A stretch of 37,159 nucleotides of DNA from an uncultured Bacteroidota bacterium (lineage in GTDB: Bacteria > Bacteroidota > Bacteroidia > Flavobacteriales_D > Sanyastnellaceae). Where the stretch lies: assembly GCA_903932685.1 (NCBI GenBank), contig CAIZGX010000005.1, positions 1 to 37,159 of the forward strand. The letters run 5' to 3'. Shown here one piece after another: positions 1-8,911 of the stretch. Made by a program: the position numbers and the translations under genes. The stretch's first letter is position 1. Each line of letters begins with the position of its first letter. The notes under the pieces are model-generated. The model was not told where the DNA came from and searched no databases. It saw only the letters and a list, made by a program, of their open reading frames with translations.

Positions 1-1
1 C

Positions 2-250
2 GAGAAGCAGCTCTATAACAAACCGCACACTGTTGATATACCCTTCGGATCTGTCTCCATACTCGCTCAAATATCAATGGATGTTTATTCAAAACGTGAA
101 AACAACACAGCCACCTACAACTATAGATTGGGTGAGGTTCCAGCCTATCATAGACTAACGAATAAAAACAATCACACCCTTGTTTATATCACAAAAAAAG
201 ATTTAGCTAGAATCAGTCGTTCATCAACCCCTCAAACCCCAGCACCATGA
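2..250 (+). CDS. C-terminal fragment of an unknown protein (5' end outside window)
   Basis: Frame 2 is open from the window edge to a TGA at 248-250, giving 82 codons with no internal stop. The stop overlaps the ATG of the next gene (ATGA, 247-250), the usual signature of translationally coupled genes, so this is very likely the end of a real gene in the same operon. The peptide is polar, has no recognisable motif, and ends in a Ser/Thr/Pro-rich tail (SRSSTPQTPAP). I do not recognise the family. Confidence 0.6.
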   Translation, partial: EKQLYNKPHTVDIPFGSVSILAQISMDVYSKRENNTATYNYRLGEVPAYHRLTNKNNHTLVYITKKDLARISRSSTPQTPAP

Positions 251-1125
251 AAAACACCATTTTAATCATCGGCCTTTTGTTTCTTGGACTTGAAACAATG
301 GCACAAAAAGAAATTCAACGTTGCAATTTCGAGAAAGCAAAAAAAGAGAAAAAGATCTCTTTCAGCGGAATTGTTAATCATATTCGCAACCACGGTTATT
401 TTCAACTTACAGTAAAAAACACCACCAAGGATTCAATGGCCTTGCATGTTGAAACTGGAAGAGTATTCTATACGGCAACCAACGACTACCAGCCTTTTGT
501 TGTGTTGCGATCAAGAGAAATTTTCCTTGCCCCTGGAGAAGAGAAGTCTACGCTTTTGAATACGGCCTGCGGAAACGCAAGTGCCAAATCTACCGGAGAT
601 GGATTTCACGATTTAGGAAAAACAGAAATGGCTAATGCCGATCTTGTTGCCGCGCTAGAAGAAGTCGAAATGAAACGTTTAGGCAATTGCCCAGCCATTC
701 AACAGTTGGTTTGGACATTCACCAACGACCACAGTGTTGCGTCTATTGTAACTTATGACAGTGGGAAAATGATGACCAATGAACTTCAAGTTATTGCGGC
801 TAAACACAAGCGTGTTCCTATTCCAAGGTATCAAGTAGATTATGAAGAGACTGAAGATAACAGCGGACTTGCCTTCTCTGGTAAACCCAACCGTGTGGAA
901 AGCAACCTTCAATTTATACTGGAAAATCAGGAAGACGTGCGTGTAGTTCTTCGCGATGAGCAAGGTGAAATTGTGAAATTCGTTGAGCTTATTCACGGTC
1001 AAAAACCTGGACAATTGAATCTGCCTGTTGATTTAGACGTAAGCGGATTTAGTCGCGGAAACTATTCCCTTGCCGCCGAGAGCAGCACAGGGAAGGCTTT
1101 AAGCCAAATGACTATTCAAATCTAA
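247..1125 (+). CDS. Secreted protein of unknown function, possible T9SS-like C-terminal domain
   Basis: The 292-residue product starts with a clear signal peptide (about residues 1-19, cleavage near TMAQ-KE), so it is exported. The middle holds two cysteines (about 108 and 147) and no catalytic motif I recognise. The last about 65 residues look like a beta-sandwich tail: a 'VVLRDEQGEIV' strand, then 'DLDVSGFSRGNYSL', then a short terminal strand. This resembles the end of type IX sorting domains, but the typical 'YPNP' entry motif is absent, so T9SS export is only a possibility. It overlaps the preceding partial gene by 4 bp and is followed directly by a hairpin terminator, so it is the last gene of its operon. 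Confidence 0.75.
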   Translation: MKNTILIIGLLFLGLETMAQKEIQRCNFEKAKKEKKISFSGIVNHIRNHGYFQLTVKNTTKDSMALHVETGRVFYTATNDYQPFVVLRSREIFLAPGEEKSTLLNTACGNASAKSTGDGFHDLGKTEMANADLVAALEEVEMKRLGNCPAIQQLVWTFTNDHSVASIVTYDSGKMMTNELQVIAAKHKRVPIPRYQVDYEETEDNSGLAFSGKPNRVESNLQFILENQEDVRVVLRDEQGEIVKFVELIHGQKPGQLNLPVDLDVSGFSRGNYSLAAESSTGKALSQMTIQI

Positions 1126-1150
1126 CTCCCTTTGGGGAGTTATTTTTCTT
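1124..1150 (+). terminator. Rho-independent terminator
   Basis: A 7-bp perfect stem AACTCCC (1124-1130) / GGGAGTT (1135-1141) with a 4-base loop is followed by a T-rich run (1141-1150). It begins inside the stop codon of the secreted-protein gene and closes that operon. Confidence 0.8.
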
Positions 1151-1179
1151 TCAAATTATTGCATTTCGGATTATCTTTA
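1149..1179 (+). promoter_or_regulatory. Possible Bacteroidota-type promoter
   Basis: TATCTTTA (1172-1179) matches the TAnnTTTG -7 element at all but the last base. A weak TTTC lies at -33 distance (1149-1152). It would start transcription about 25 nt before the ATG at 1211, for the 912-residue protein gene and aroQ. Confidence 0.3.
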
Positions 1180-1210
1180 CGTGTGATTTAGGAATCTTAT
1201 TTAATCAACT

Positions 1211-3949
1211 ATGAATGCAATTCGCGTACTTATACTCTGGACGTCCCTCCTCGGTCTTCTTGTATCGAGCTACTCTGCATTAGGACAAAACGAAGAGATT
1301 CGAATTAAAAGCCAAGGGGCAATCATTGACAAAGACTCGGAGAAGAAATTAGATGGTGTTCAAATTATTGTCTTTAAAAATGGCGCTCAAGAAAGAGTCT
1401 TTGAGGCTGGCACATCGGGTAAATTCGATTTCACCTTACCTCTAGGATATTCATACGATTTAAAATTCTCTCGTGCAGATTATGTTACCAAAATAATTCG
1501 AGTTGACACCCGAAATATTCCTGCAGAAGATCGTGCTGGTGGATTTTTAATGGAATTCGAATCTTCTCTTTTCAAATATGTCGACGGATTCAACACAGAC
1601 ATTTTAAAAGAACCAATGGGGAAAGCCGCATTCAATTCTCAAACGAACTATGTGACTTTCGATTTCGACTACACAGCTGAAATGAACAAGAAGATTGATG
1701 CTGAATTCAAAAGATTGGCAGATTTGGCGAAAAACGGAGATAAGGTCAGAAAGGATTACGAAAAGCTTATGCTCGAAGGAGATGATCGCATGGCTGCAAC
1801 GAAGTTCGAAGAGGCCATGACAAAGTATAAGGCTGCGCTGGGATTATTTCCTTCAGACCAACCAGCCAAAGACAAATATGACGAGGCGGAGCGCAAATTT
1901 CGCGAGCAACAGGCGAACAAAAACAATGAAGCCCGTTACGCTCAATTGATCAAAGACGGTGACAGCCAATTTAAAAACCAAGCTTGGGAAGCTGCACAAT
2001 CGACCTTCACCGAAGCACAGGCCATTAAATTAAACGAGCCATACCCGAAAGCTCAACTAGAGGAGATCAAAAGGAAACTAGAGGCTGCTGAAAAAGAAAA
2101 ACAATACCGAGCACTTGTTGCACAAGCCGATTCTGAATTTAACGAAGAAAATTTCGCTGCGTGTATCACTACCTACAAAGAGGCGTTAAAGATAAAAAGT
2201 GATGAAGTCTATCCTAAAAAGCAAATAGATCTGGCACAAGCCGCGCTAGACGCCACAGCCAATGACAAAAACAAACTAGAGGAAATTGAAAGGCGCTACA
2301 AAGCCCTAATCACTGCAGCAGATGATTTTTACGCGAAAAAGCAATATCAAGAATCAATTAACAAGTACGAAAATGCTTCCGATGTTAAGCCTGAAGAGAA
2401 TTATCCCATTGTCCAAATAGACAAGGCTAAGAAAGCATTAGAAGCAGCGAATACTGTTGTGCGCAACACGACACCAACAGAAGATCCACAACTAAAAGAG
2501 TACAAACGACTCATTGCAGAAGGAGATAAACTCTTCGAGGAAAGCACTCTTTCCGACGAGTTGAAAATGACTGCGGCTAAGACAAAATATGTCGCTGCGC
2601 TAAATATTAAAATTGGAGAACGTTACCCGACTAAACAGATTGAAACGATAGACGCGGCTATTCTTGAACTTCATGCCACAGAGAGCCAAGCCGACATTGA
2701 CTGGAAAGAAAAGCGAATTAAGCAAGAACAGGAATTCGAGGAAATTCGTCGCCAGAAAGAGAAAGAGGCTGAAGAAAATCGACTTGCTCGTATTCGAGAA
2801 AGCGAAGAAGCTGAAGCCTCTCGTTTGGAAGAGGAGAACAGGAAAAGAGATCGTGCTAGAAATAGAAAGAGCGATGTAGATGCTGATGCAGAAAAGGCCG
2901 TTGATGATTTTTACCGCGACGCTCAAAAAAAAGCTGAAAAAAGAAAGATGTTAGACATCTTCCAAGACAAATCTCAAGACAGCACCGATCAAGCGGGTTT
3001 CCGATCAAACCACCGCAAGAATATTGAAGAAGCCGAAGCTGAAATCGACATCAAGGAAAATCAATTGATAGAAATCTCACGGAAATCGGAGCCTTATTTA
3101 ACTGCTAATCAAACGGCAATTGATTCCGCTAAAGAAGATATCGACACTCGAAAAGAAAGTTACACCCGTCGTCAAAGAAGAGATATTGAAAAAGCTTCTG
3201 AATTTACAGATGAGGACATCAATCAAATTACTGGTTTTTCAAAAAACGATAGAGAGCGTAAAAAAAATGAACGTGAAATTCAATCTACCCATGAAGAACG
3301 GAACAGCCAAACCTCTGAATACACGGAACGTTCAAAACGAGGTCGTAATAAAAACAGCAATCGAATTGAAGAAGAAAAAGAAGTAAATTCTGTCCTGGAA
3401 GTAAAGGGCAACGAAAGCCTTGCCACTGAAATAGCAGAACTTCAGGCAGAGAAAGAACACTTCACAGAAGTAGAAGAAAGCACAAAAACAGCGGGTCAAT
3501 CGGGAATCATCACCCATGGAAAAGAGATTGAAAAAAGTAAAACATTCCAAGAGGAATTAGATGACGACAGTCCTAACCTATTGGAAAAACAACGCATTGA
3601 GGTAAATGCTAATGCTCATGTACTGGCAACAAAAACTTTAGATGATAAAGAAAGAGCCGAAAAGACTAAACACGATTCTTCTAAAATTCGTCCGGAATAC
3701 CCTGCTGGACCCAAAGATCCATCTTTGCTAAATCCAAAACCAGGCACTGAAACCCTTGCCGAGGGAGTAACAGAAAAATCCTACGAGACGAGTCGTCCGA
3801 GCCAAAAGGTTATTGAAAGAACGGTGAAGATTGGAGCAAAGGTAGATGCTTATCAAAAGGTAATTTCTAAAACGGGTACTTACTACTTCAAGAACGACAT
3901 CAGTATTACTGAAGACCAATGGACATTAGACACCACCGTTCGTAAATAA
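1211..3949 (+). CDS. Large secreted TPR-like repeat / coiled-coil protein
   Basis: The 912-residue product has a signal peptide (about 1-25, ending LGQ-NEE). A beta-rich domain of the carboxypeptidase-regulatory/PEGA kind follows (about 30-115: 'GAIIDKDSEKKLDGVQIIVFK'-like start). About 185-490 holds at least five helical repeats of roughly 60 residues with the pattern Y..L...GD..F....(Y/W)..A...Y..A..IK....YP..QI, like tetratricopeptides. From about 500 to 700 it is a very charged coiled coil rich in E, K and R; the C-terminal part is polar and low in hydrophobics. No catalytic motif is visible. Such repeats usually scaffold protein contacts, so a periplasmic or cell-envelope structural role is an inference. 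Its stop overlaps the aroQ start by one base (TAATG), so the two are probably co-transcribed although their functions look unrelated. Confidence 0.85.
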   Translation: MNAIRVLILWTSLLGLLVSSYSALGQNEEIRIKSQGAIIDKDSEKKLDGVQIIVFKNGAQERVFEAGTSGKFDFTLPLGYSYDLKFSRADYVTKIIRVDTRNIPAEDRAGGFLMEFESSLFKYVDGFNTDILKEPMGKAAFNSQTNYVTFDFDYTAEMNKKIDAEFKRLADLAKNGDKVRKDYEKLMLEGDDRMAATKFEEAMTKYKAALGLFPSDQPAKDKYDEAERKFREQQANKNNEARYAQLIKDGDSQFKNQAWEAAQSTFTEAQAIKLNEPYPKAQLEEIKRKLEAAEKEKQYRALVAQADSEFNEENFAACITTYKEALKIKSDEVYPKKQIDLAQAALDATANDKNKLEEIERRYKALITAADDFYAKKQYQESINKYENASDVKPEENYPIVQIDKAKKALEAANTVVRNTTPTEDPQLKEYKRLIAEGDKLFEESTLSDELKMTAAKTKYVAALNIKIGERYPTKQIETIDAAILELHATESQADIDWKEKRIKQEQEFEEIRRQKEKEAEENRLARIRESEEAEASRLEEENRKRDRARNRKSDVDADAEKAVDDFYRDAQKKAEKRKMLDIFQDKSQDSTDQAGFRSNHRKNIEEAEAEIDIKENQLIEISRKSEPYLTANQTAIDSAKEDIDTRKESYTRRQRRDIEKASEFTDEDINQITGFSKNDRERKKNEREIQSTHEERNSQTSEYTERSKRGRNKNSNRIEEEKEVNSVLEVKGNESLATEIAELQAEKEHFTEVEESTKTAGQSGIITHGKEIEKSKTFQEELDDDSPNLLEKQRIEVNANAHVLATKTLDDKERAEKTKHDSSKIRPEYPAGPKDPSLLNPKPGTETLAEGVTEKSYETSRPSQKVIERTVKIGAKVDAYQKVISKTGTYYFKNDISITEDQWTLDTTVRK

Positions 3950-4362
3950 TGCGCATTCTCATTCTCAACGGACCCAATTTGAATTTGCTCGGAACACGCG
4001 AGCCTTCGATTTATGGTGCTGAAAATTTAGATTCATTGTTGCGAATTCTAAGTGAAAAATTTCCCAACGTTACTTTTTCACATCTTCAATCCAATCACGA
4101 AGGTGTGCTCATAGATGCTATTCAAGATTCTGAAAAATACGACGCGATTGTATTCAATGCTGGAGGATATACACATACAAGCGTATCCATTGCAGATGCT
4201 TTAGCAGCAGTAAAACCTAAAGTTATCGAAGTTCATATTAGCAATGTGCTTGCAAGAGAAAAGGAGCGACACACATCGCTCCTTGCTAAACACTGTCTTG
4301 GAACAATTTCTGGATTCGGTTTCGACTCATACGTCTTGGCCGTTGAACAACTCCTTCGCTAG
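3949..4362 (+). CDS. aroQ: 3-dehydroquinate dehydratase, type II
   Basis: AroQ catalyses the dehydration of 3-dehydroquinate to 3-dehydroshikimate, the third step of the shikimate pathway to aromatic amino acids. The 137-residue length is normal for the small dodecameric type II enzyme. By analogy with the M. tuberculosis enzyme, the active-site residues are present: N10 in 'NGPNLN', R17 and Y22 in 'GTREPSIYG', the 'QSNHEG' loop at 47-52, 'NAGGYTHTS' at 70-78, and E94/H96 in 'EVHISN'. Arginine 'REKERHTS' near 103-109 closes the site. The start codon overlaps the stop of the upstream repeat-protein gene. The convergent ferredoxin gene ends 2 bases downstream with no room for a separate terminator. 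Confidence 0.96.
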   Translation: MRILILNGPNLNLLGTREPSIYGAENLDSLLRILSEKFPNVTFSHLQSNHEGVLIDAIQDSEKYDAIVFNAGGYTHTSVSIADALAAVKPKVIEVHISNVLAREKERHTSLLAKHCLGTISGFGFDSYVLAVEQLLR

Positions 4363-4364
4363 GC

Positions 4365-4691
4365 CTACCCTCCTACTTCTGCTAACTTCACTTTCAATCC
4401 GTCGAAATTAGCTGCAATGTGCAACTGGCATCCGAGTCTACTATTTCCTTTAACAAAAAAAGCTTGGTCCAACATGGCTTCTTCGTCGTCGTTTCGTTCT
4501 CCTAAATCGTGATCTGAAAGAATATACATGTGACAACTTGCGCACATAGCCATTCCACCGCATGTTCCTTCAACAGGCAATTCATATGACTTACAAAGCT
4601 CCATCATATTCATACCCATGTCTGTTGGCGCATCTAAGATGTGCTCTATGTCTTCTCTGTCTACAACTGTAATTTGAACTGTATTCTCCAT
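4365..4691 (-). CDS. 2Fe-2S ferredoxin, adrenodoxin/bacterial type
   Basis: This 108-residue soluble electron carrier has the vertebrate-adrenodoxin-like cluster pattern: C44-x5-C50-x2-C53 ('CGGMAMCASC') and a fourth cysteine in 'RLGCQL' near 88. The acidic stretch 'ERNDDEEAMLD' before the fourth cysteine is typical of partners of reductases and P450 or Fe-S assembly proteins. It lies 3 bases downstream of the flavoprotein reductase gene on the same strand, which strongly suggests that the two form an electron-transfer pair (NADPH to reductase to ferredoxin). The final acceptor is not encoded nearby. Confidence 0.92.
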   Translation of the reverse strand: MENTVQITVVDREDIEHILDAPTDMGMNMMELCKSYELPVEGTCGGMAMCASCHMYILSDHDLGERNDDEEAMLDQAFFVKGNSRLGCQLHIAANFDGLKVKLAEVGG

Positions 4692-4694
4692 TTG

Positions 4695-5702
4695 TTAAAA
4701 TCCGTTTACACCGTTAACTGTTGTGTACTTCAAAACCAAATTTTTATCTGGATAGATGCGCTTGAACGCACTTTGAACCATCAATGTTGTCTCATGAAAA
4801 CCACATAGAATTAATTTCAATTTACCCGGATACGTATTGATATCGCCTATCGCATAAAGTCCTGGAACATTCGTTTGGTAATCGAACGTATTTACTTCAA
4901 TGCTGTTCTTGTCTATGTTCAATCCCCACTCAGACAGCGGGCCCAACTTTGGACTTAATCCGAATAACGGCAACCAGTGATCTGTAGTCAAGACAGTTTT
5001 AGTTTCGTCGTTGTGCTGAAGTGTAATGTTGCGAAGAACATCGTCTCCGGCTAATTCAACAACCTCTGCGTCTGTGTGCAGATTAATTTTCCCTGAAGCC
5101 GCCATGTCAAGCACTTTTTGCACTGAATCTGGATGACCACGGAAACTCTTACTTCTATGCACAAGGGTCACTTCCTTGGCTACTCCATTGGCAAGAAACA
5201 CTGCCCAATCTAAAGCTGAGTCTCCTCCTCCACTAATGATGACAGATTTTCCTCTATAGAATTCAGGATCGCGAACAATGTACTCGATCCCTTTGTCTTC
5301 AAAATCTACGATATTTGAAATAGGTGGTTTGCGTGGCTCGAAGCACCCCAATCCCCCTGCGATGGCAACAATTGGAGCAATGTGTTTCGTTCCTCGTGTA
5401 GTCGTCACAATGAACTTCCCGTCTTCAGTTTTCTCAAAAGACTCAGCGCGTTCTCCCAAGGTAAATCCCGGCTTGAACGGCTCGGCTTGTTTCATTAAAT
5501 TCTCTATTAGCTCTCCGGCCAAAATTTCGGGGAACCCAGGAATATCATATATGGGTTTCTTCGGATAAATTTCAGTCAATTGTCCGCCTGCCTGAGGCAG
5601 AGCATCTATCAAGTGACAACGTAATTTTAGAAGTCCAGCTTCGAATACGGTAAACAAACCACATGGGCCTGCACCAATAACAAGGATATCAGTTTCAATC
5701 AT
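4695..5702 (-). CDS. Ferredoxin--NADP+ reductase, thioredoxin-reductase-like (YumC type)
   Basis: The product (335 residues from the ATG at 5702) transfers electrons between NADP(H) and ferredoxin. It has the FAD-binding motif 'GAGPCG' at 10-15, the NADP-binding motif 'GGGDSA' at about 158-163, and the C-terminal FAD motif 'YAIGDINTYPGKLKL'. The CxxC redox centre of true thioredoxin reductases between the two nucleotide domains is missing, which with the length (B. subtilis YumC about 332) points to ferredoxin-NADP reductase type 2. A GTG 33 bases upstream (5735) could extend the protein by 11 residues, but the Rossmann fold begins right after the ATG, so the ATG is preferred. It is followed after 3 bases by the ferredoxin gene. 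Confidence 0.9.
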   Translation of the reverse strand: MIETDILVIGAGPCGLFTVFEAGLLKLRCHLIDALPQAGGQLTEIYPKKPIYDIPGFPEILAGELIENLMKQAEPFKPGFTLGERAESFEKTEDGKFIVTTTRGTKHIAPIVAIAGGLGCFEPRKPPISNIVDFEDKGIEYIVRDPEFYRGKSVIISGGGDSALDWAVFLANGVAKEVTLVHRSKSFRGHPDSVQKVLDMAASGKINLHTDAEVVELAGDDVLRNITLQHNDETKTVLTTDHWLPLFGLSPKLGPLSEWGLNIDKNSIEVNTFDYQTNVPGLYAIGDINTYPGKLKLILCGFHETTLMVQSAFKRIYPDKNLVLKYTTVNGVNGF

Positions 5703-5843
5703 AAGTGTGAAGTCGAGCAAAATTAATCCTTTCACTAGATATACTGCTCAATCTTATAAAAAACATTAACATTTGAAGGGGAATAATGTTTTTCATCATT
5801 CAAAAAGAATTCTTGTTAAATTGCTTTACCTAAAACCTTCAAC

Positions 5844-7076
5844 ATGAAAAAATTATTACTTGCAGTCTCTCTAATTTCTTTCTTAAATGCTAGTGCGCAG
5901 TGCGACGGTAACCGTTATTTGAATTATATTTTTAGCGATGTTCAGGTGACCTCAGATGTTCCTTACGGAGAAAACTTGAAAAACAACGGGACAAGTCAAG
6001 TCCTTTTGTGTGATGTATATGAGCCGGTTGGTGATAACGTAACCAACAGAGCCGTTGTTATTGTAGCCCACGGCGGATTTTTCCTTTCAGGATCGAAGAC
6101 AGGACCTGATGTTGTTCCTATTTGCGAGAGACTAGCCAAAATGGGTTATGTAGCCGTTTCAATGGAATACAGACTTGGAGTTACTATTACTGCGAACTTG
6201 GCTGGCCCAATGACCGAGGCTGTAATGCGCGGTGTTCAAGATGGCAAAGCAGCAGTGCGCTTTCTTCGTAAGACAGTGGCTGTAGATGGAAATCCGTACA
6301 ACATTGACCCGAATGAAATTTACATCGCAGGATCTAGCGCAGGCGGATACATTGCTTTGCACATGGCTTATTTAGATGAAATGGCTGAATTACCAGCGTA
6401 TGTAAATACGAGTAATCCAGGATTATCTGGTGAGTTAGAAGGTGACAGCGGAAATCCAGGATATCCTTCAGATGTAAAAGCTATTGTGAATATTTGCGGA
6501 GCAATTGGCGATACTGCGTGGATCCACGCTGGCGACGAACCTGCTTTGTTGTTTCACGGAACGAATGACCAAACAGTGCCTTATGGATCCGCTATGCAAT
6601 TTGCATTTGGCGTAGCCCCTGTTGTTGAAGTCGATGGAAGTTCGAGTATCAATGAAAAAATGAATCAAATTGGATTAGAACATTGCTTCGAAATTTATGA
6701 AGGACAAAATCACGTTCCGCATAGCACCAATGCTGCAATCTTGGATACAACCATGAGTATTATGTCGAATTTTCTTACTCATCACATTTGCTCAATTCCG
6801 CTTGATTGCAGTTACCGCACAATAACGGTTGGAACGGAAGAGCTAAGTGCATTAGAAGAAGATCTGTTGGTTTATCCGAATCCGGCTTCATCAAATGTAT
6901 TTATCTCAAGCAACGATTTGAAGCAAATTGAAGTCTATAACATGACTGGCGCGCTAGTTAAAACGGAATTCAACTCAAACACCATGGAAGTTTCTGCACT
7001 TCCAAATGGCTTGTATGTTTTCAGATTAACTACATCGAAAGGAAAAACGAACAAAACTGTACTTATTCAACACTAA
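5844..7076 (+). CDS. Secreted alpha/beta-hydrolase (carboxylesterase/lipase-like) with T9SS sorting domain
   Basis: This 410-residue protein has a signal peptide (1-18, 'NASA-QC'), an alpha/beta-hydrolase domain and a C-terminal Por secretion domain. The catalytic set is visible: oxyanion 'HGG' at 76-78, nucleophile S165 in 'GSSAGG', acid D242 in 'HGTNDQTVP', and H290 in 'GQNHVPH'. This layout fits the hormone-sensitive-lipase/feruloyl-esterase-like group, so an ester of a polymer or lipid is the likely substrate, not identifiable further. From about 341 the tail 'LLVYPNPASS' through 'GLYVFRLTTSKG' is a type A T9SS domain, so it should be secreted and attached to, or released from, the cell surface. 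The next small gene starts 1 base after its stop. Confidence 0.93.
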   Translation: MKKLLLAVSLISFLNASAQCDGNRYLNYIFSDVQVTSDVPYGENLKNNGTSQVLLCDVYEPVGDNVTNRAVVIVAHGGFFLSGSKTGPDVVPICERLAKMGYVAVSMEYRLGVTITANLAGPMTEAVMRGVQDGKAAVRFLRKTVAVDGNPYNIDPNEIYIAGSSAGGYIALHMAYLDEMAELPAYVNTSNPGLSGELEGDSGNPGYPSDVKAIVNICGAIGDTAWIHAGDEPALLFHGTNDQTVPYGSAMQFAFGVAPVVEVDGSSSINEKMNQIGLEHCFEIYEGQNHVPHSTNAAILDTTMSIMSNFLTHHICSIPLDCSYRTITVGTEELSALEEDLLVYPNPASSNVFISSNDLKQIEVYNMTGALVKTEFNSNTMEVSALPNGLYVFRLTTSKGKTNKTVLIQH

Positions 7077-7077
7077 A

Positions 7078-7287
7078 ATGAAACGCTTCTTCAGACTCTC
7101 TTACCTTCTGCTCGCCTTGCTTGGAACAGCAACTGTCGTGACTACACAGACCTCTTGTTCTAGCCCTAAGAAAGGGTATAATTATTCTTCGCATAATAAG
7201 AGGAATAAAAAGAATCAACGCTTTGTGAATTCACGTGTGAAGAAAACGAAAGGTGATCACACGAAAGTGAAATGTAAAACGCACTAA
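7078..7287 (+). CDS. Small basic lipoprotein-like protein, unknown function
   Basis: The 69-residue product has an N-terminal hydrophobic segment (about 8-24) followed by 'TQTSCSSPKK', where the cysteine could be lipidated although the lipobox is weak. The rest is polar and strongly basic (Lys, Arg, Asn, His). Similar tiny basic exported proteins are frequent in Flavobacteriales and have no assigned role. It starts one base after the esterase stop codon and is followed by a strong terminator, which supports it being a real second gene of that operon. Confidence 0.7.
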   Translation: MKRFFRLSYLLLALLGTATVVTTQTSCSSPKKGYNYSSHNKRNKKNQRFVNSRVKKTKGDHTKVKCKTH

Positions 7288-7288
7288 G

Positions 7289-7312
7289 AAAAAAAGCCCC
7301 TCGGGGCTTTTT
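7289..7312. terminator. Bidirectional rho-independent terminator
   Basis: AAAAAGCCCC (7291-7300) pairs with GGGGCTTTTT (7303-7312) around a 2-base loop, flanked by an A-run and a T-run, so it can stop transcription from both sides. It sits between the convergent small lipoprotein gene (plus) and prfC (minus) and touches the prfC stop codon at 7313-7315. Confidence 0.9.
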
Positions 7313-8899
7313 TTATGCATCTAATTCGCTGGTGAAGTGAAAACTTAACTCCGGATAGTTCTGCTTTTCCATGTCGAGCATAAACTGACTCGGTGCCAAG
7401 AAAACATCTCGATCTTCTTTGTCTTTCACAATGTTGTTTCCCTTAATACGCAAAAACTCAGCAAGCTTTGCAGGATCTGTTGTGGTTATCCAACAAGCCT
7501 TGTAGTATGACTTCGGTTCGAAAATACATTTCGCTCCGTATTCGTTTTCCAAACGGTATTTAATTACTTCAAATTGAAGTTCACCCACAGTTCCAACAAT
7601 CTTACGAGAACCTGGCTCTTGGAAGAATACCTGTGCAACACCTTCTTCCGTAAGCTGACGAATGCCTTTGTCCAATTGCTTCGTCTTCATTGGATCGCGA
7701 TTCACCAACTCCTTAAAGATCTCAGGCGAGAAGCTTGGAATACCCTTGAACATCATGTTCTCGCCTTCCGTAAGCGTATCGCCTATCTTGAAATTTCCAG
7801 TGTCATACAATCCTACAACATCACCTGGATAAGCTTCGTCAATGGTTGATTTCGCTTGAGCCATGAATGTAACCGGATTAGGGTATTTAAACTCTTTCGC
7901 TAAGCGAACATGCTTGTAGAATTTATTTCGCTCAAACTTTCCACTGCAAACGCGCAAGAAGGCTATGCGATCGCGGTGACGTGGATCTATGTTCGCGTGA
8001 ATCTTGAAAACGAATCCACTAAATTTTGTTTCGGTTGGATCTACTTCTCTTGTCTCTGTGTCGCGTGAACGAGGCGTTGGCGCAATCTCAATGAACTTCT
8101 CCAACAACTCACGCACACCAAAATTATTCATGGCTGAACCAAAAAACACAGGAGCCAATTTTCCTGCTTTGTAGGCTGCCACATCGAATGGATCGTATAC
8201 ATTGCTTATGAGTTCAACGTCTTGACGCAATTCATTGGCATATTGACCCGCTAATTCATCTAGAATCGGATCATTCAAATCTTCAATGTGAACGATGTTT
8301 TCTTCCACCTTCGTTTTGTTGGAAGCAAACAAATTAATGCTCTTGTCGTAAAGCTTATAAACGCCTTTGAAGCTGAATCCTTTTGAAATAGGCCAGGACA
8401 AAGGCTGAACTTTAATAGACAGCTTCGTCTCTAATTCATCCAGAATATCGAAACCGTCGCGTCCTTCCAAATCCATCTTGTTCACGAAAACTATCACTGG
8501 CGTGTCGCGCATGCGACAAACTTCCATCAATCGCTCTGTCTGTGTTTCTACGCCCTTCACACTATCAACAACCAAGATTACACTATCCACAGCTGTTAGT
8601 GTGCGGTACGTATCTTCTGCGAAATCTTTGTGACCGGGAGTATCGAGCAAATTAATCTGCTTGCCTTGGTATTCAAATACCATTACTGAGGTTGCCACAG
8701 AGATTCCTCTCTGTCTTTCAATTTCCATGAAATCGGAAGCGGCTGTCTTGGTAATCTTGTTACTCTTTACAGCACCTGCTGTTTGTATTGCACCTCCAAA
8801 AAGCAAGAGCTTTTCAGTTAATGTTGTTTTACCCGCATCGGGGTGAGAGATAATTGCAAACGTTCTTCTTCTTCCTATTTCTTCTTGCGCACTGGCCAT
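7313..8899 (-). CDS. prfC: Peptide chain release factor 3
   Basis: RF3 is a translational GTPase that recycles RF1 and RF2 from the ribosome after termination. The 528-residue length matches the family (E. coli 529). The G domain shows the P-loop 'SHPDAGKT' at 18-25, switch 'ERQRGISV' at 61-68, G3 'DTPGH' at 86-90 and G4 'NKMD' at 140-143. The effector-like G1 sequence and C-terminal 'GELQFEV' section distinguish it from EF-G and LepA. It is the last gene of the ctp - DUF1573 - prfC run, 12 bases after the DUF1573 gene, and ends in the bidirectional terminator. Confidence 0.97.
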   Translation of the reverse strand: MASAQEEIGRRRTFAIISHPDAGKTTLTEKLLLFGGAIQTAGAVKSNKITKTAASDFMEIERQRGISVATSVMVFEYQGKQINLLDTPGHKDFAEDTYRTLTAVDSVILVVDSVKGVETQTERLMEVCRMRDTPVIVFVNKMDLEGRDGFDILDELETKLSIKVQPLSWPISKGFSFKGVYKLYDKSINLFASNKTKVEENIVHIEDLNDPILDELAGQYANELRQDVELISNVYDPFDVAAYKAGKLAPVFFGSAMNNFGVRELLEKFIEIAPTPRSRDTETREVDPTETKFSGFVFKIHANIDPRHRDRIAFLRVCSGKFERNKFYKHVRLAKEFKYPNPVTFMAQAKSTIDEAYPGDVVGLYDTGNFKIGDTLTEGENMMFKGIPSFSPEIFKELVNRDPMKTKQLDKGIRQLTEEGVAQVFFQEPGSRKIVGTVGELQFEVIKYRLENEYGAKCIFEPKSYYKACWITTTDPAKLAEFLRIKGNNIVKDKEDRDVFLAPSQFMLDMEKQNYPELSFHFTSELDA

Positions 8900-8911
8900 G
8901 TTCTTCCTTTG

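Noticed and set aside
4695-5702. Thioredoxin reductase (trxB)
   Set aside because: The CxxC redox centre is absent and the neighbour is a ferredoxin, so ferredoxin-NADP reductase is the better call.
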